Source: Gammaproteobacteria bacterium Ga0077554 (GTDB taxonomy: Bacteria > Pseudomonadota > Gammaproteobacteria > Ga0077554 > Ga007554). Taken from it: a stretch of DNA of 64,000 bases. Positions 17,491 through 25,874 of this stretch are shown here, in pieces. Location: positions 124,001-188,000 of the forward strand of contig LNFF01000032.1 in assembly GCA_001464585.1 (NCBI GenBank), given 5' to 3'. A model generated the notes under the pieces. It was not told the DNA's origin and ran no database searches. It was given only the letters and a program-made list of their open reading frames with translations. The stretch's first letter is position 1. Each line of letters opens with the position of its first letter. Both the position numbers and the translations under genes were made by a program.

Positions 17491-18486
17491 TTATCCCCCC
17501 GCCGTGCATGGACGCACAAGTGTCGCCAGAGGCAGGATGCCGGAAGCGACCGACATAGCCAATGCTTCAGCCAACGTACCTGAATCATACACTGGCAGCA
17601 CCGCCATATCACGGTCAATGCGCTTGTTCAGCCCCGCCAACACCTTGCCAGGGCCACATTCTACCAAAGTTTTCACTCCGGCGCTGGCCATTGCGCGCAC
17701 CGTCTCTGTCCAGCGCACCGGATTGTACAATTGGCGCACCAGCGCGTCACGAATCTGCTGGGCGTCACTATAGGCCTGCACATCGGCGTTATGTAGCACG
17801 GGCACCGTAGGCGACTTGATAGTAATGGTCTGTAACAAAGCGGCCAGACGCTCAGACGCGGGCTTCATCAAGGCGCAATGCGATGGCACACTCACTGGCA
17901 ACAACAGCGCACGCTTGGCACCGGCCTGTTTGGCCAGATCCACAGCACGCCCCACCGCCGCCGTCGATCCTGCCACCACCACCTGGCCCGGCGAATTAAA
18001 ATTCACGGCGGAGACTACTTCGCCGCCAGCCGCATCACCACACACTTGAATGACCTGGGCATCTTCCAGCCCCAAAATCGCCGCCATCGCACCTTGCCCG
18101 GCGGGCACGGCGTCCTGCATATAGCGCCCACGCTCGGCGACCAGGCGCACTGCGTCGGTAAACTCCAGCGCACCCGCGCACACCAGGGCAGTATATTCGC
18201 CCAGACTATGGCCAGCCATCATTACCGGCATCTTGCCACGCTGAGCCGACTGGGCCTGCCACGCGCGCCACACCGCCACGCCGGCAGCCAGCATGGCGGG
18301 TTGGGTTTTGTGGGTCTGGTTCAATTCGGACTCGGGGCCAGACTGTGTCAAATCCCACAGGTCATAGCCGAGCGCTGCCGAGGCTTGCGCAAAGGTATCG
18401 TGTATTTGGGGGCAGGCATCGGCAAGCTCCGCCAGCATTCCTACAGATTGCGAGCCTTGGCCTGGAAAGACAAATGCAAGCGACAT
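17491..18486 (-). CDS. fabD: malonyl-CoA:ACP transacylase FabD
   Basis: This 331-residue enzyme loads malonyl groups onto ACP. GHSLGEYTALVCAG holds the catalytic serine, QGSQSVGM the oxyanion loop, and SVPSHCALMKPA the catalytic histidine. It is about 20 residues longer than usual. After the normal terminus GTLAEALA, the extension MSVASGILPLATLVRPCTAGG is encoded by a 49-bp repeat (17503-17551) that also occurs inside mshM. It is followed immediately by fabG. Confidence 0.94.
   Translation of the reverse strand: MSLAFVFPGQGSQSVGMLAELADACPQIHDTFAQASAALGYDLWDLTQSGPESELNQTHKTQPAMLAAGVAVWRAWQAQSAQRGKMPVMMAGHSLGEYTALVCAGALEFTDAVRLVAERGRYMQDAVPAGQGAMAAILGLEDAQVIQVCGDAAGGEVVSAVNFNSPGQVVVAGSTAAVGRAVDLAKQAGAKRALLLPVSVPSHCALMKPASERLAALLQTITIKSPTVPVLHNADVQAYSDAQQIRDALVRQLYNPVRWTETVRAMASAGVKTLVECGPGKVLAGLNKRIDRDMAVLPVYDSGTLAEALAMSVASGILPLATLVRPCTAGG
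17503..17551 (+). repeat. 49-bp in-frame insertion element, copy 2 (in fabD)
   Basis: It aligns without gaps to 8591-8639 (39/49 identical). The leading hairpin reads GTGC, loop ATGGAC, GCAC, against GTAC ... GTAC in the mshM copy, so both arms changed together. Relative to coding it is inverted: the element points along +, while fabD is on the - strand. It creates the unusual FabD C-terminal tail and keeps a stop just before fabG. Confidence 0.6.
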
Positions 18487-18528
18487 ATTTAATCCTTAAT
18501 AAATCTGATCTTGTTTTATTCCGGCTCT

Positions 18529-18606
18529 TGTCATTCCGAACGCATGTGAGGAATCTTAAAGATCCCCCCCCGCTTTCGCGAGGGCTGAAGGCTGCTCGAA
18601 ATGACA
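18529..18606. repeat. Intergenic palindromic repeat, TGTCATTTCGACC family, copy 2
   Basis: Bounded by TGTCATTCCGAA and TCGAAATGACA, with inner GAGGAATCTTAAAGATCC and a run of eight C. It lies between fabH and fabD and separates the plsX-fabH pair from the fabD-fabG pair. Confidence 0.75.
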
Positions 18607-18623
18607 CATTAATCAGTGGCTCA

Positions 18624-19631
18624 CTAATACTTTATCAACGCCGAACCCCAGGTAAACCCGCCACCAAACGCTTCCAGCAGCAGCATCTCACCACGCCGGA
18701 TGCGTCCGTCGCGCACCGCCACATCCAGCGCCAGCGGTATCGACGCGGCGGAGGTATTGCCGTGTTCGCCCACCGTGACCACCACCCGCTCCATGGGCAT
18801 TTTGAGTTTTTTGGCGGTGGCTTCAATGATACGGATATTCGCCTGGTGCGGCACCAGCCAGTCGATGTCCGAGCGCTCCAGTTGATTGGCTTCCAGCGTC
18901 TCGTCAACGATGCGGCCCAGGGTATTCACCGCCACTTTAAACACCTCATTACCCTGCATTTTCACGTAAGCATTGCCCGCCTGCACCTGATCGTAACCCT
19001 GCGAAATGCCAAACGGCACGGTGAGCAGGTTTTCATAGGCGCCATCGGCATGTAAATGGGTAGAAAGAATGCCCGGTTCATCACTCGCTGCCAACACCAC
19101 GGCGCCCGCACCATCACCAAACAGCACGCACGTGCTGCGGTCGGTCCAGTCGGTAATGCGCGACATGGTTTCGGCGCCGATCACCAGCGCATGGCGTGCG
19201 CTGCCGGTGCGTATAAATTTGTCGGCGACACTCAGCGCATAGATAAAGCCGGTACACGCCGCTTGTATATCAAATGCCGCCGAACCATGAATATCCAGAC
19301 GCTGCTGCAACAGACAGGCGGTGCTGGGAAAAACACGGTCGGGGGTGACGGTGGCGACAATAATCAAATCAATATCGGCAGGCGTGATACCCGCAGCGTC
19401 AATCGCGCGGCGCGCGGCAATCTCTACCATATCACAGGTGGTTTGCTGCGGCGCAGCGATGTGACGCTCGCGGATACCGGTGCGCTCGACGATCCACTGA
19501 CTGGTGGTATCAACCATTTTCTCCAGGTCAGCGTTGGTCAGCACTTTGTCGGGCAGGTAACTGCCCGTGCCGATAATTCGTGAATTTTTTGCTATGGGGA
19601 GAGCGAAGCGAGGGGTCATAGGCATGGTCAA
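18624..19631 (-). CDS. fabH: 3-oxoacyl-[ACP] synthase III FabH
   Basis: This 335-residue condensing enzyme starts fatty acid synthesis from acyl-CoA and malonyl-ACP. The Cys-His-Asn triad is visible in [24 protein letters not shown] and [14 protein letters not shown]. Glycine-rich [17 protein letters not shown] forms the C-terminus. The N-terminus has about 10 extra residues ([12 protein letters not shown]) before [12 protein letters not shown], so an internal start is possible. The ATG overlaps the plsX stop. Confidence 0.95.
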   Translation of the reverse strand: MTMPMTPRFALPIAKNSRIIGTGSYLPDKVLTNADLEKMVDTTSQWIVERTGIRERHIAAPQQTTCDMVEIAARRAIDAAGITPADIDLIIVATVTPDRVFPSTACLLQQRLDIHGSAAFDIQAACTGFIYALSVADKFIRTGSARHALVIGAETMSRITDWTDRSTCVLFGDGAGAVVLAASDEPGILSTHLHADGAYENLLTVPFGISQGYDQVQAGNAYVKMQGNEVFKVAVNTLGRIVDETLEANQLERSDIDWLVPHQANIRIIEATAKKLKMPMERVVVTVGEHGNTSAASIPLALDVAVRDGRIRRGEMLLLEAFGGGFTWGSALIKY

Positions 19632-20656
19632 ACTGCGCGCCTCTCCAGCAGAAAAACTTCCAGTTGTTTACTGATGCGCTGCGGCACGTCTTTTCTCACT
19701 TCCAATACCGCTTCCTTGATCGCATTGGCAAAGGCAAAGGCGTCCGCGCCACCGTGGCTTTTAATCACAATACCTTGCAACCCTACAAAACTGGCGCCGT
19801 TGTATTGGCGCGGGTCGATTTTAGCGCGGAACGCCTTGAGTACCGGCATGGCGAGCATGCCTACCATCTGCGTCATCAGGGAGCGCTTGAATTCCTGCTT
19901 CATGTAGTGACTGATCATTTTCGCCAAGCCTTCGCTGGTCTTGAGCGCGACATTGCCGACAAAACCGTCGCATACCACTACATCCACCGTGCCTTTATAA
20001 ATATCATCGCCTTCAACGAAACCCACATAATTAATGTCAGGTGTGGCAGCAAGCAAACGAGCGGCGCTCTTCACCACCTCGTTGCCCTTCATTTCTTCTT
20101 CGCCGATATTGAGCAGGCCAACGCGTGGACGTTCGATATTATCTACGGCGCTTACCAACACCGAACCCATCACGGCGAATTGAAACAGGTGTTCGGCGCT
20201 GGAATCAACATTCGCGCCCAGATCAAGCATGTGGGTATGCCCAGTCATGGTGGGCAAAGAGGAAATAATGGCAGGACGATCTATGCCCGGCAAGGTTTTA
20301 AGCACGTAGCGTGCAGTAGCCATCAAGGCACCGGTATTGCCCGCGCTGACACAGGCCTGGGCGCGCCCTTCTTTCACCAGATTAATGGCGACACGCATTG
20401 AGGAGTCTTTCTTGCCACGCAATGCCTGCGCGGGCGGCTCATCCATTTCAACGCGCTGAGAGGCGTGATGGATCTGCAAGCGGTCGCTGGCTGTGGCATG
20501 GTTAGCGCGCAACTCACGGGCGATGACATCCTGATCACCCACTAAAATCAAGGTAAGATCAGCCTGCTCGGCCAGGACGCTGAGTGCCGCTGGCACTACA
20601 ACATGGGAACCATGATCGCCCCCCATGGCATCCAACGCCAGCGTTAAACCCATCAT
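19628..20656 (-). CDS. plsX: phosphate acyltransferase PlsX
   Basis: This 342-residue enzyme makes acyl-phosphate from acyl-ACP for phospholipid synthesis. It shows [11 protein letters not shown] at the N-terminus, [24 protein letters not shown] and [16 protein letters not shown], all PlsX landmarks. It lies between rpmF and fabH as in E. coli. A hairpin element separates it from rpmF, and it is coupled to fabH by overlapping stop and start codons. Confidence 0.95.
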   Translation of the reverse strand: MMGLTLALDAMGGDHGSHVVVPAALSVLAEQADLTLILVGDQDVIARELRANHATASDRLQIHHASQRVEMDEPPAQALRGKKDSSMRVAINLVKEGRAQACVSAGNTGALMATARYVLKTLPGIDRPAIISSLPTMTGHTHMLDLGANVDSSAEHLFQFAVMGSVLVSAVDNIERPRVGLLNIGEEEMKGNEVVKSAARLLAATPDINYVGFVEGDDIYKGTVDVVVCDGFVGNVALKTSEGLAKMISHYMKQEFKRSLMTQMVGMLAMPVLKAFRAKIDPRQYNGASFVGLQGIVIKSHGGADAFAFANAIKEAVLEVRKDVPQRISKQLEVFLLERRAV

Positions 20657-20672
20657 CTAATCACCGCACACA

Positions 20673-20817
20673 TAAGGGTGCCCCTATAAATTCGATCAAG
20701 GCACGAGGGCAAGGCGGAAATGTGCGAAAAAGCGGAGTGTACGCGCAGTACATGAGCATTTTGAGTACATTTCCAACGCCGCATCGTGGCTTTAGCGAAT
20801 TTATAGGGGTGCCCTTA
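20673..20817. repeat. Covarying hairpin element, copy 2 (rpmF-plsX gap)
   Basis: This 145-bp near-palindrome has 22-bp terminal inverted repeats with two mismatches (TAAGGG..CCCCTATAAATTCG). The inner stem is GGAAATGT/ACATTTCC, and the apical block GCGAAAAAGCGGAGTGTAC ... GAGCATTTTGAG is shared with the other two copies. Its right terminus includes the TAA stop codon of rpmF, so the element ends inside the gene's last codon. Confidence 0.8.
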
Positions 20818-20994
20818 GTCGCCTTTGGTAACAAGAACCTTGCGGCCTTTATAATACCCATCAGCAGTAATGTGGTGACGGCGGTGCGTCTCGCCGCTGG
20901 TCTTGTCAACCGACAAGGTAGGGCCGGTCAATGCGTCATGTGAACGGCGCATGCCGCGCTTGGAGGGGGTGGTTCGGGCTTGTGGGACAGCCAT
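20815..20994 (-). CDS. rpmF: 50S ribosomal protein L32
   Basis: This 59-residue basic protein was read directly from the sequence. It starts [20 protein letters not shown] and continues through [26 protein letters not shown], the L32 signature. The usual zinc-binding cysteines are absent, as in other gammaproteobacterial L32. GGAGTTAACCCC precedes the ATG. It sits between yceD and plsX, the standard order. The last codons (VTKGD, stop) abut the hairpin element that follows. Confidence 0.95.
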   Translation of the reverse strand: MAVPQARTTPSKRGMRRSHDALTGPTLSVDKTSGETHRRHHITADGYYKGRKVLVTKGD

Positions 20995-21035
20995 GGGGTT
21001 AACTCCTAGTGTAAATTAATATAGTAATTAAATGA

Positions 21036-21614
21036 CTACTTCTGCTTCAACGGCTTTTCACCGCTTTTATTACCGAAGGCACCCGCCAACACGGCAAACG
21101 GGCGTTTTTTGCCTTCCGGCGGTAAATCTTCCGCTATAACCTTATCCAATGCGCCAGACCGAACTGGGCATTGCCCTTCTTCATGCAGCGGCGCAACGGG
21201 CAACGCCAACAGCAATTCATCTTCGATGATCGCGGCCAGTGACTGCCCCTCCGTTACGGACGCCAGCACCAGTGGCTCGTACTCATCCGGCAACTGCTCT
21301 GCTTCATCCAGCGCCCGCACTATACCCAGGGCGATATTCACATGTAACGGCAGAATCATCGGCTGTAAACAGCGCTGGCAGATGGCGTCAAGCTCGGCGT
21401 GCAAGCTACCCAGCACCCGGCGCACCCCCTGCCCGTCCACGCTAAAGGCCAGGTCTACATCTACCTCGCCCCGCGCGGGGGATGGCATGTCCAGCGCGGC
21501 CATCAGGCGCGGCATAGCCGTCACGGCCACCCGGCCTTTCAGCGTTTGACGGGTTTCCGCCAAGCGCAGGGGATCTACAAATTCCGGCAACGAATGGGGC
21601 ATCTGATTCGACAT
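21036..21614 (-). CDS. yceD: YceD family protein (DUF177, 23S rRNA accumulation)
   Basis: This 192-residue member of the YceD family is encoded upstream of rpmF. The family cysteine motif appears as DAICQRCLQPM, and the acidic stretch EQLPDEYEPLVLASVTEG follows. YceD is required for proper 23S rRNA accumulation; the mechanism is unclear. The longest frame would start with TTG at 21632, but that codon lies inside the -10 region of the best promoter. ATG 21614 (MSNQMPHSLPEF) or 21602 (MPHSLPEF) is therefore used. Confidence 0.88.
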   Translation of the reverse strand: MSNQMPHSLPEFVDPLRLAETRQTLKGRVAVTAMPRLMAALDMPSPARGEVDVDLAFSVDGQGVRRVLGSLHAELDAICQRCLQPMILPLHVNIALGIVRALDEAEQLPDEYEPLVLASVTEGQSLAAIIEDELLLALPVAPLHEEGQCPVRSGALDKVIAEDLPPEGKKRPFAVLAGAFGNKSGEKPLKQK

Positions 21615-21623
21615 AAGCCGATT

Positions 21624-21653
21624 ATAATACAATTAATCAAGCCCATATGTCAA
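21624..21653 (-). promoter_or_regulatory. Sigma70-type promoter of the yceD-rpmF-plsX-fab cluster
   Basis: On the - strand TTGACA (21648-21653) and TATTAT (21624-21629) are separated by 18 bp. A transcript would start near 21617, only a few bases before ATG 21614. The message may thus be almost leaderless, or translation may begin at 21602. Confidence 0.6.
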
Positions 21654-21755
21654 AAAACACCGGGAAACCCGCCTGCGCCCTTTAGCCGCCTTGACTCCAG
21701 GCATTAATTCCCGTAGAAAGCATAGAGTTAGCGAGGTTTCTATAGCTATTTATAG

Positions 21756-21900
21756 ATTCTACTGTGTCACAGAACGATCAAGGGATGCAGTGCAAGGCAA
21801 AATCGGGCGAAAAAGCGGAGTTTACACGAAGTAAATGAGCATTTTGAGTCCGATTTTAACGCCGCAAGGCACCCTTCAGCGCTTTGTGACGCAGTAGAAT
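21756..21900. repeat. Covarying hairpin element, copy 3 (upstream of pyruvate carboxylase genes)
   Basis: This 145-bp near-palindrome has ends unrelated in sequence to the other copies (ATTCTACTGTGTCACAGAACG, 18/21 inverted match). The apical block is the same (GCGAAAAAGCGGAGTTTAC ... GAGCATTTTGAG). The inner stem is AAAATCGG/CCGATTTT and the innermost stem TTTAC/GTAAA. It ends 56 bp before the pycA start. Confidence 0.8.
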
Positions 21901-21956
21901 TAACTATTACCCTGATTCGGCCGATGAGTTAAGGAACCAACCCCAGAGGCACGCCC

Positions 21957-23411
21957 GTGATCAAGAAAGTTCTTATTGCCAACCGTGGCGAAATTGCCGT
22001 GCGGATTGTGCGTGCCTGTGCCGAAATGGGCATTACTTCGGTGGCCATTTATACCGATGCCGACCGCGCCTCGCTGCATGTAAAAAAAGCTGATGAGGCT
22101 TACAATATCGGGCCAGAATCGGTGGCGGGCTACTTGAATGCCCACCGCATTACCAATCTTGCCGTGGCCACGGGTTGCGATGCGCTGCACCCTGGCTATG
22201 GTTTTCTGTCCGAAAATCCGCAATTGGCCGAGATTTGCGCGCGCCGCAACATCCGCTTTATCGGCCCTTCACCGGACGTGATCCGCCGCATGGGCGACAA
22301 AATCGCGGCGCGCCATTCCATGATTGCGGCGGGTATTCCGGTGATACCCGGCAGCGAGGGCAATCTAAGCGGTGTGGATGAGGCGTTGAAATGCGCAGAA
22401 AAATTCGGCTACCCAGTCATGCTCAAGGCCACTTCAGGTGGTGGCGGGCGCGGTATCCGGCGTTGCGAAAACGCCGACGATCTGCGCAAAAATTTTGACC
22501 GCGTGATTTCGGAAGCCACTAAAGCCTTTGGCAGCGCCGAGATTTTTCTGGAAAAGTGCATCGTCAATCCGCGCCACATTGAAATGCAAGTATTGGGTGA
22601 TCATCACGGCAATGTGATTCATTTATTTGAGCGCGATTGTTCAATTCAACGCCGCCACCAGAAATTGATTGAGATTGCACCTTCGCCGCAGCTTAATGAT
22701 CAGCAGCGCGCGGTATTGGGTGATCTGGCGGTGCGCGCGGCCAAGGCAGTAGGCTATCAAAACGCCGGCACGGTGGAATTTCTGCTGGATGCCAACAACG
22801 ATTTTTATTTCATGGAAATGAACACGCGCCTGCAAGTGGAGCACACGGTAACGGAACAGATCACCGGCATCGACATTGTGCGCGAACAAATTCGCATTGC
22901 GGCGGGTCTGCCGTTGCGTTATCGTCAAGATGAAGTTCAGCGTCGCGGCTATGCGGTGGAGTTTCGCATTAATGCGGAAGATCCGAAAAATGATTTCCTG
23001 CCGAGCTTCGGGCGCATTACCCGTTATTTTGCGCCTGGCGGGCCGGGAGTGCGCACCGACGGCGCGATTTATACCGGCTATGTGATTCCGCCCTATTATG
23101 ATTCACTGTGCGTGAAACTGACGATTTGGGCGCTGACCTGGGAAGAAGTGTTGGATCGCTCGCGGCGGGCGCTACTGGACATTGGTGTGTATGGCATTAA
23201 AACCACCATTCCTTATCATCTTGAAATTATTAATTCGCCGGAGTTCAAAGCGGCGAATTTTGATACCAGTTTTGTGGAAATGCACCCGGAACTAATAGAT
23301 TATTCCGTGCGTCGGCCACCGCGTGAGCTGGCAGCGGCAATTGCCGCGGCGGTGTTCACACATATGGATACAGCGAATAACACACCCCCTAACTCTCCCC
23401 CCAACTCTTAA
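21957..23411 (+). CDS. pycA: pyruvate carboxylase subunit A (biotin carboxylase)
   Basis: This 484-residue ATP-grasp biotin carboxylase starts with GTG 21957 after AGAGG. It shows KVLIANRGEIAVRIVRACAE, the ATP loop KATSGGGGRGIRRCENAD, YFMEMNTRLQVEHTVTE and RINAEDPKNDFLPSFG. AccC of acetyl-CoA carboxylase is the same fold. The directly following oadA-type gene, rather than accB, argues for the two-subunit pyruvate carboxylase that carboxylates biotin for oxaloacetate formation (anaplerosis). Confidence 0.85.
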   Translation: MIKKVLIANRGEIAVRIVRACAEMGITSVAIYTDADRASLHVKKADEAYNIGPESVAGYLNAHRITNLAVATGCDALHPGYGFLSENPQLAEICARRNIRFIGPSPDVIRRMGDKIAARHSMIAAGIPVIPGSEGNLSGVDEALKCAEKFGYPVMLKATSGGGGRGIRRCENADDLRKNFDRVISEATKAFGSAEIFLEKCIVNPRHIEMQVLGDHHGNVIHLFERDCSIQRRHQKLIEIAPSPQLNDQQRAVLGDLAVRAAKAVGYQNAGTVEFLLDANNDFYFMEMNTRLQVEHTVTEQITGIDIVREQIRIAAGLPLRYRQDEVQRRGYAVEFRINAEDPKNDFLPSFGRITRYFAPGGPGVRTDGAIYTGYVIPPYYDSLCVKLTIWALTWEEVLDRSRRALLDIGVYGIKTTIPYHLEIINSPEFKAANFDTSFVEMHPELIDYSVRRPPRELAAAIAAAVFTHMDTANNTPPNSPPNS

Positions 23412-23421
23412 GAGACTACGT

Positions 23422-25242
23422 ATGTCACGCGTCTACATTACAGATACCATATTACGCGATGCCCACCAATCCCTGATTGCGACGCGCATGCGCACCGAAG
23501 ATATGCTGCCGATTTGCGGCAAGCTGGATCAAGTCGGCTTCTGGTCTCTCGAAGTGTGGGGCGGCGCTACTTTTGATGCCTGCCTGCGGTTCCTCAAGGA
23601 AGACCCGTGGGAGCGGTTGCGCAAGCTGCGTGCGGCGCTGCCCAACACACGGCTACAAATGTTACTGCGCGGCCAGAATCTGCTCGGCTATCGGCATTAT
23701 TCAGATGATGTGGTGCGCGCTTTCGTTACACAGGCGGCGGCTAATGGTATCGACGTATTCCGTATTTTTGATGCGCTGAATGACACGCGTAATTTGCGTG
23801 TGTCGATCGAGGCAGTGAAAGCGGCGGGCAAGCACGCCCAGGGCACGCTCAGTTATACCACCAGCCCGATGCACAGCATTGCGCAGTTTGTGGAAATGGC
23901 GAAAGAATTGCAGGCGATGGGTTGCGACAGCATTGCCATTAAAGATATGGCCGGGCTGCTCACGCCCATGGTGACTGCAACGTTGGTGCGCAGCTTGGTA
24001 AGCGCGTTGCGCATTCCTGTACACATCCATTCACACGCCACTTCCGGCCTTGCCAGCATGTGCCAGTTAAAGGCGGTGGAGAACGGTTGCCGCCATATTG
24101 ATACCGCGATTTCGAGTTTTTCTGGCGGTACTAGCCATCCCGCGACCGAGAGCATGGTTGCCGCGTTGCGCGGCACCGAATATGATTCCGGGTTAAATCT
24201 GGAACTGCTGCAGGAAATCGGTTTTTATTTTTACGGTGTGCGTAAAAAATATCATCGCTTTGAAAGTGAATACACGGGTGTCGATACGCGCGTGCAGGTG
24301 AACCAGATTCCCGGCGGTATGATCTCCAATCTTGCCAATCAACTGCGTGAACAAGGCGCGTTGAACCGCATGAGCGAAGTACTTACAGAAATTCCGCAGG
24401 TGCGTGAAGACCTGGGCTTTCCGCCACTGGTGACGCCCACATCACAAATCGTTGGCACACAGGCATTGCTTAACGTCCTGGCCGGCACGCGCTACAAGAC
24501 CATCACCAATGAAGTTAAGTTATATTTACAGGGCCGTTATGGCAAGACGCCGGGGCCAATAAATTCTATCGTGCGCCAGCAGGCGATTGGCAATGAAGAG
24601 GCGATTGAGTGCCGTCCCGCTGATTTGCTGAAAGATGAAATGGAATCACTGCGTGATGATATTGGTGCGCTGGCGACCTGCGAAGAGGACGTGTTGAGTT
24701 ACGCGATGTTTCCGGAAATCGGCCGGGCTTTTCTGGAGCAGCGCGCCGCTGGCACGCTGGTTCCTGAGCCGTTGGAACTGCCGAATAAAACGGAAGTATT
24801 GCAGGGCCATACACCAGTGGAATTTAACGTCACCATGCATGGCGAAACCTACCACATCCAGGTGACAGGCGGCGGCCACAAGACCCTGAATCGACGGCCA
24901 CTGTATGTTTCGGTGGATGGGGTTCCTGAAGAAATTATCGTGGAGACGCTGCAAGAAATGGAAACCACACCTGCAGGTGGCATTTCCAATACCGCTGCTG
25001 GCGGCAGCAAACATCCACGCGCGCATGCACCGGGGCACGTCACCACCTCCATGCCAGGCACCATTGTTGAAGTGCTGGTGAAGATGGGTGATGCCGTGAA
25101 AGCCGGTGATCCGGTGCTGGTCACTGAGGCCATGAAAATGGAAACCGAGGTGCAGGCGCCGATCTCTGGAAAAGTCACTGCGGTGAATGTAAAAAAAGGC
25201 GATAGCGTGAATCCTGATGAGGCATTAATTGAAATTACCTGA
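23422..25242 (+). CDS. pycB: pyruvate carboxylase subunit B (OadA-like carboxyltransferase with biotinyl domain)
   Basis: The protein has 606 residues. The N-terminal carboxyltransferase barrel shows ITDTILRDAHQSLIATRM, FDALNDTRN, HSHATSG and the metal ligand region. A PYC/OadA-conserved domain follows, then an Ala/Gly-rich linker and a C-terminal biotinyl domain with the biotinylated lysine in TEAMKMETEV. ATG 23422 (MSRVYITDT) lies 10 bp after the pycA stop; upstream in-frame starts lie inside pycA. There are no membrane or sodium-pump subunits (oadB/G) nearby, so pyruvate carboxylation is more likely than oxaloacetate decarboxylation. Confidence 0.87.
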   Translation: MSRVYITDTILRDAHQSLIATRMRTEDMLPICGKLDQVGFWSLEVWGGATFDACLRFLKEDPWERLRKLRAALPNTRLQMLLRGQNLLGYRHYSDDVVRAFVTQAAANGIDVFRIFDALNDTRNLRVSIEAVKAAGKHAQGTLSYTTSPMHSIAQFVEMAKELQAMGCDSIAIKDMAGLLTPMVTATLVRSLVSALRIPVHIHSHATSGLASMCQLKAVENGCRHIDTAISSFSGGTSHPATESMVAALRGTEYDSGLNLELLQEIGFYFYGVRKKYHRFESEYTGVDTRVQVNQIPGGMISNLANQLREQGALNRMSEVLTEIPQVREDLGFPPLVTPTSQIVGTQALLNVLAGTRYKTITNEVKLYLQGRYGKTPGPINSIVRQQAIGNEEAIECRPADLLKDEMESLRDDIGALATCEEDVLSYAMFPEIGRAFLEQRAAGTLVPEPLELPNKTEVLQGHTPVEFNVTMHGETYHIQVTGGGHKTLNRRPLYVSVDGVPEEIIVETLQEMETTPAGGISNTAAGGSKHPRAHAPGHVTTSMPGTIVEVLVKMGDAVKAGDPVLVTEAMKMETEVQAPISGKVTAVNVKKGDSVNPDEALIEIT

Positions 25243-25843
25243 ACATAATTCTATCGGCGCCCCTCACACACAAATAATACTGGCTTCATCTTCTCCGTTC
25301 CGGAAGGAATTGTTGCATCGCCTGGGTTTGCCATTTTCCGCAATCGCTCCTCAAGCCGATGAAACACCGTTGCCCGGCGAAAGTGCGCAAGCACACGTGG
25401 CGCGGCTCGCCAGCGTCAAAGCGCATGCAATAGTGCGGCAGCATCCTCATGCGCTGATTATTGGCTCGGACCAAGTGGCGGTGCTGGACGGCGAGATTAT
25501 CGGTAAGCCTGGCGATCATCACACCGCCGTGCGGCAACTGGCCAAAGCATCCGGCAAACGCATGGAATTTCTCACCGGGCTATGCCTGCTGAACAGCGCC
25601 ACACACCGCATGCAGGTTGATGTAATTCCATTCTCCGTGGTGTTTCGCGTGCTCAGTGCCGCGCAGATTGAGCGTTACCTGCATCATGAGAAACCTTATA
25701 ATTGCGCAGGCTCGTTCAAGTCAGAAGGCTTGGGTATTGCGTTGTTTGACAAACTGGAAGGCGATGACCCCACCGCGCTGGTCGGCTTGCCATTAATCAG
25801 CCTGGTGCGCATGCTGGAACAGGAAAATGTGCATGTTATTTGA
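25229..25843 (+). CDS. yceF: Maf-family nucleotide pyrophosphatase, YceF type
   Basis: This 204-residue Maf/Ham1-like pyrophosphatase is probably specific for 7-methyl-GTP like E. coli YceF. Motifs ILASSSPFRKELLHRLG, PQADETPLPGES, IIGSDQVAVLDGEIIGKPG and CAGSFKSEGLGIALF follow YceF closely. The only available start before these motifs is TTG 25229, which overlaps the end of pycB by 14 bp. In E. coli yceF sits beside yceD; here it is 4 kb away on the other strand. It is a housecleaning cytoplasmic enzyme. Confidence 0.88.
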   Translation: MKLPEHNSIGAPHTQIILASSSPFRKELLHRLGLPFSAIAPQADETPLPGESAQAHVARLASVKAHAIVRQHPHALIIGSDQVAVLDGEIIGKPGDHHTAVRQLAKASGKRMEFLTGLCLLNSATHRMQVDVIPFSVVFRVLSAAQIERYLHHEKPYNCAGSFKSEGLGIALFDKLEGDDPTALVGLPLISLVRMLEQENVHVI

Positions 25844-25874
25844 TATACTGCATTCCTTTCAGAACTGAACCCCC

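Noticed and set aside
17878-18492. 204-residue open frame on the + strand opposite fabD
   Set aside because: It is a shadow of fabD, rich in His and Arg as expected from antisense codons.
19664-20401. 245-residue open frame on the + strand opposite plsX
   Set aside because: It is antisense to an intact plsX, with no family resemblance and no promoter.
20661-20909. 82-residue - strand frame spanning the hairpin element and rpmF
   Set aside because: It runs through the hairpin element in a different frame from rpmF; no coding signal.
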